Below are positions 62,052 to 64,000 of a DNA stretch of 64,000 nucleotides, piece after piece. This DNA is from Alternaria dauci (taxonomy: Eukaryota; Ascomycota; Dothideomycetes; Pleosporales; Pleosporaceae). The notes beneath the pieces were generated by a model. That model had not been told where the DNA came from and did no database searches. It saw only the letters and a program-made list of their open reading frames with translations. Position numbers and translations under genes: made by a program. The stretch covers positions 1,674,001-1,738,000 of the forward strand of contig NC_091275.1 in NCBI RefSeq assembly GCF_042100115.1, read 5' to 3'. The stretch's first letter is position 1. Every line of letters starts with the position of its first letter.

Positions 62052-62559
62052 GCACATCAGCACAATCTCGTTTCCGTCTCATTTATTACCAGATACCCAA
62101 TGCATTAACATACAGACGGAGGGTCAGTCGCAACGTGATGTTGTGTCGTGACACATGCAAGTAGACGTGGACAATGGATAGCTTTACAGTTTGACCGACT
62201 ATGCAAGGCCTACCCTGCCCAGACACTCGTAAGACCATCTAGTCTCATTCCCTCCTACCAATTCCCTAGGTATCCCTATAGGTATCTAAACTACAACGTA
62301 AAATGAAAAAGCGAATGAAGAAAGCGAAGAAAGCGAATGTGGTAAGGTCAAGTATTAAGGCAACATTTCGCGCACATTCAGATTACAACACATAGTTGAA
62401 AATCGATCCCCAAAGCTGCATCAGCCGCGCGCCGTGAACCCCAGACCGGACATATGCAAAAGAAAGTTTGTGAGAAGGTGAAGGTAGTAGTAACAACCAG
62501 CCAGTAGATGAGGGGAAAGTATCGGACAATGAAGAAGATACACAGCATCTACGACGCGC
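62052..62559. other. Convergent intergenic region
   Basis: About 500 bases between two converging 3' ends. AT-rich, purine-rich (AAGCGAATGAAGAAAGCG) near 62310; consistent with overlapping 3' UTRs. No gene seen. Confidence 0.5.
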
Positions 62560-62953
62560 TTACTGCGCACCGACCTCCTCTTCGGCCCAGCCAGGAAGAC
62601 CGCCGTCACCCTGGATAGCAAGACCGTAACCGCCATTGCCACTGCCGAAGCCACCGATGCCGGAGCTCAGGCTACCAAAGGAACCCTGTTGGGGTGCTTG
62701 GGTTTGCTGCATAGAGTGGTTGAAGGGGCCTTGAGTGAAAGCAGGAAGACTGACGGCACGGGAGTGTTGACCGCGCGAGTTGAGGTTCGAAGGCGCAAGG
62801 AGACCACCAACAGTAGTAGTACCAGAGCCACCAGCCGAGGTACCGTTAATCAGGCTGAAGCTCGAAGTGCTTTGATGAGAGCTGTGTGAGTGGTGTGGTT
62901 GAGGGGTGTTCAAGTCAGCGCCATAGAATGCGGCTTGCGGCGACTGGAATGAT

Positions 62954-62985
<32 letters not shown>

Positions 62986-64000
62986 TTGCATACTAGCTTC
63001 AACTTGCTGTTGTTGCTGAGCTTGTTGCTGAGCTTGCAGGTACATCATGAGGGGGTTGTTGTTGCCAGAGTTCATGATGTTCCCCGAGGCAGGTGCTTGC
63101 ACGGAGGGAAACTGTCCGTTCGTGCTTTGTCCAGAGCCTGGGGCGCCAGAGCCGGTAGGTGAGACGGATGCACCAGCGCGGTTAGGGTGCAGTCCGTTGA
63201 TGGGTGATGGTGACTGAAGGCCATCGCTACCGGCTTGCTGGGCCTGGGCCTGCTGGCTGTTCATCTGGCGAGGAGGATTACCACATCTGTCCTTTCCGAA
63301 GTTGACCTTGAACCGCTTGTATTCATCACGACCACGGATCGCTTCGATCGCCTTAATAGCATTGGCAATGTTGGTGAAATTGACAAATGCACAGCTCTTC
63401 TCACGCAGGGTGTTGACCAGCTCAATCTCGCCGTACTCGGAGAAATCCTGCCTCAGACGGTCCTCTGTCCAAGACTCGTCCAGGTTGCCAATGTACACAT
63501 TACGAGAAGCACCGCCGCTGACGGCGAGGGCGATCGCAGGGGGAAGAGCACCAGAATGCTTGCCCCAGCCAATCTTCAAGCGACGGTTATGGATCATCAG
63601 TCCCTGCAGGTTGCTGAGGGCATAAAAGGATGCGGCTGATGTCGGGTCGATGAAAGTAACGAAGCAGATGTGCTTGTCCGGGATGTACCTGATGTGATGA
63701 AGGAGACCACCACGCACAACGTTGCAGATTTCCTCGATAGTAGTCTCCGGATGGATGTTGCCGAGGTACACTGTTCGGTTACCCAAGTTGTTGACACCTC
63801 CAGCAGAGGTTGCGACAGCGGCAGCAGCTACGGATTGCTGAGCAAGCGCGTTGGAGATCATATCGCGGTCAGCACCGTTCAGGACATGGGCATACCCAGG
63901 AGCGATACCAAGGTACTGCGCAGCATTCTGTTGCTGGGTCTTGGAAACGTATGCGCATCGATCCTTGCCATAATAGACGCGCCTGGGAGCCTGCCACTTG
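62560..64000 (-). CDS. nrd1: Nrd1-like RNA-binding protein (5' end beyond the window)
   Basis: Partial at its 5' end: the frame is open to the window edge, so at least 480 residues are missing their start. In the window two RNA-recognition motifs are visible: [20 protein letters not shown] with a second core [20 protein letters not shown], and [20 protein letters not shown] with [20 protein letters not shown]. Upstream of them lies [21 protein letters not shown] disordered C-terminus follows, with a poly-Gln tract (Q12 in the SMQQQ...QSFQ region, about 62947-63010) and a Gly-rich end. It resembles fission yeast Nrd1 (a repressor of differentiation) in RRM order and length, but the yeast protein has four RRMs and only two can be checked here. 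Confidence 0.83.
62947..63011. repeat. CAG/CTG-type coding microsatellite (poly-Gln)
   Basis: The plus strand reads repeated TGC/TTG/TGT units in the Nrd1-like gene; on the coding strand these are CAG/CAA codons for a poly-Gln tract. Confidence 0.85.

Noticed and set aside
1..64000. tRNA, rRNA, CRISPR arrays and complete transposons
   Set aside because: Scanned by eye for T-arm consensus (GGTTCRAATCC), rRNA cores, regular spacer arrays and transposase motifs. None was convincing; a tRNA scan would be needed to exclude tRNA genes.

Overview
The window looks like nuclear DNA of a filamentous ascomycete, most likely a Dothideomycete (Pleosporales type). Genes sit on both strands at roughly one per 1.5 to 2 kb, coding regions are near 50% GC, and most genes carry introns of 45 to 70 nt with GT...CTRAY...AG signals. 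The proteins include fungal families: RTA1, DUF1996, PEX11, GH11 xylanase, Zn2Cys6-like cysteines and a HET-like fragment. There is no sign of prokaryotic organisation. Gene models were built by joining exons by hand, so exon borders are inferences from splice consensus, reading phase and protein continuity. No homology search was run.

Layout. 1-9 kb: RTA1-like membrane protein, glutathione S-transferase, divergent Ras-like GTPase, vacuolar-type polyphosphatase (Ppn2-like), and a large protein that combines a Zn2Cys6-like cysteine cluster with a SUMO-like domain. 9-13 kb: gene-poor, with decayed sequence, a small secreted cysteine-rich protein and a truncated HET-like fragment. 13-21 kb: coronin (seven exons), an unknown nuclear-type protein, a PEX11-like protein and an amidase. 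22-35 kb: a region rich in predicted secreted proteins (two DUF1996 proteins, a GH11 xylanase, a 10-cysteine secreted protein), mixed with two short-chain dehydrogenases, a small membrane protein and a 39-residue metallothionein-like gene. 35-39 kb: three tandem diverged F-box-like paralogues. 39-42 kb: a mitochondrial-type malonyl-CoA/acyl-CoA synthetase divergent from a three-exon BolA gene. 43-49 kb: two large unknown proteins and 6-phosphogluconolactonase. 49-56 kb: mostly non-coding, with one small zinc-ribbon protein. 56-64 kb: secreted S41-type peptidase, RING-H2 protein, Mediator subunit Med20, and the 3' part of an Nrd1-like RNA-binding protein that runs off the right edge.

The genes do not form one pathway. 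Housekeeping functions (actin dynamics, peroxisome division, the pentose phosphate pathway, Mediator, mitochondrial iron-sulfur and fatty acid metabolism) are interspersed with accessory and secreted functions. The most unusual features are in gene structure: a 7-nt microexon that splits a Rossmann glycine motif, a GC-AG intron, introns of length 3n without stops, an apparent intron that has lost its 3' splice site, an intron filled with trinucleotide repeats, and a possible recursive splice site.
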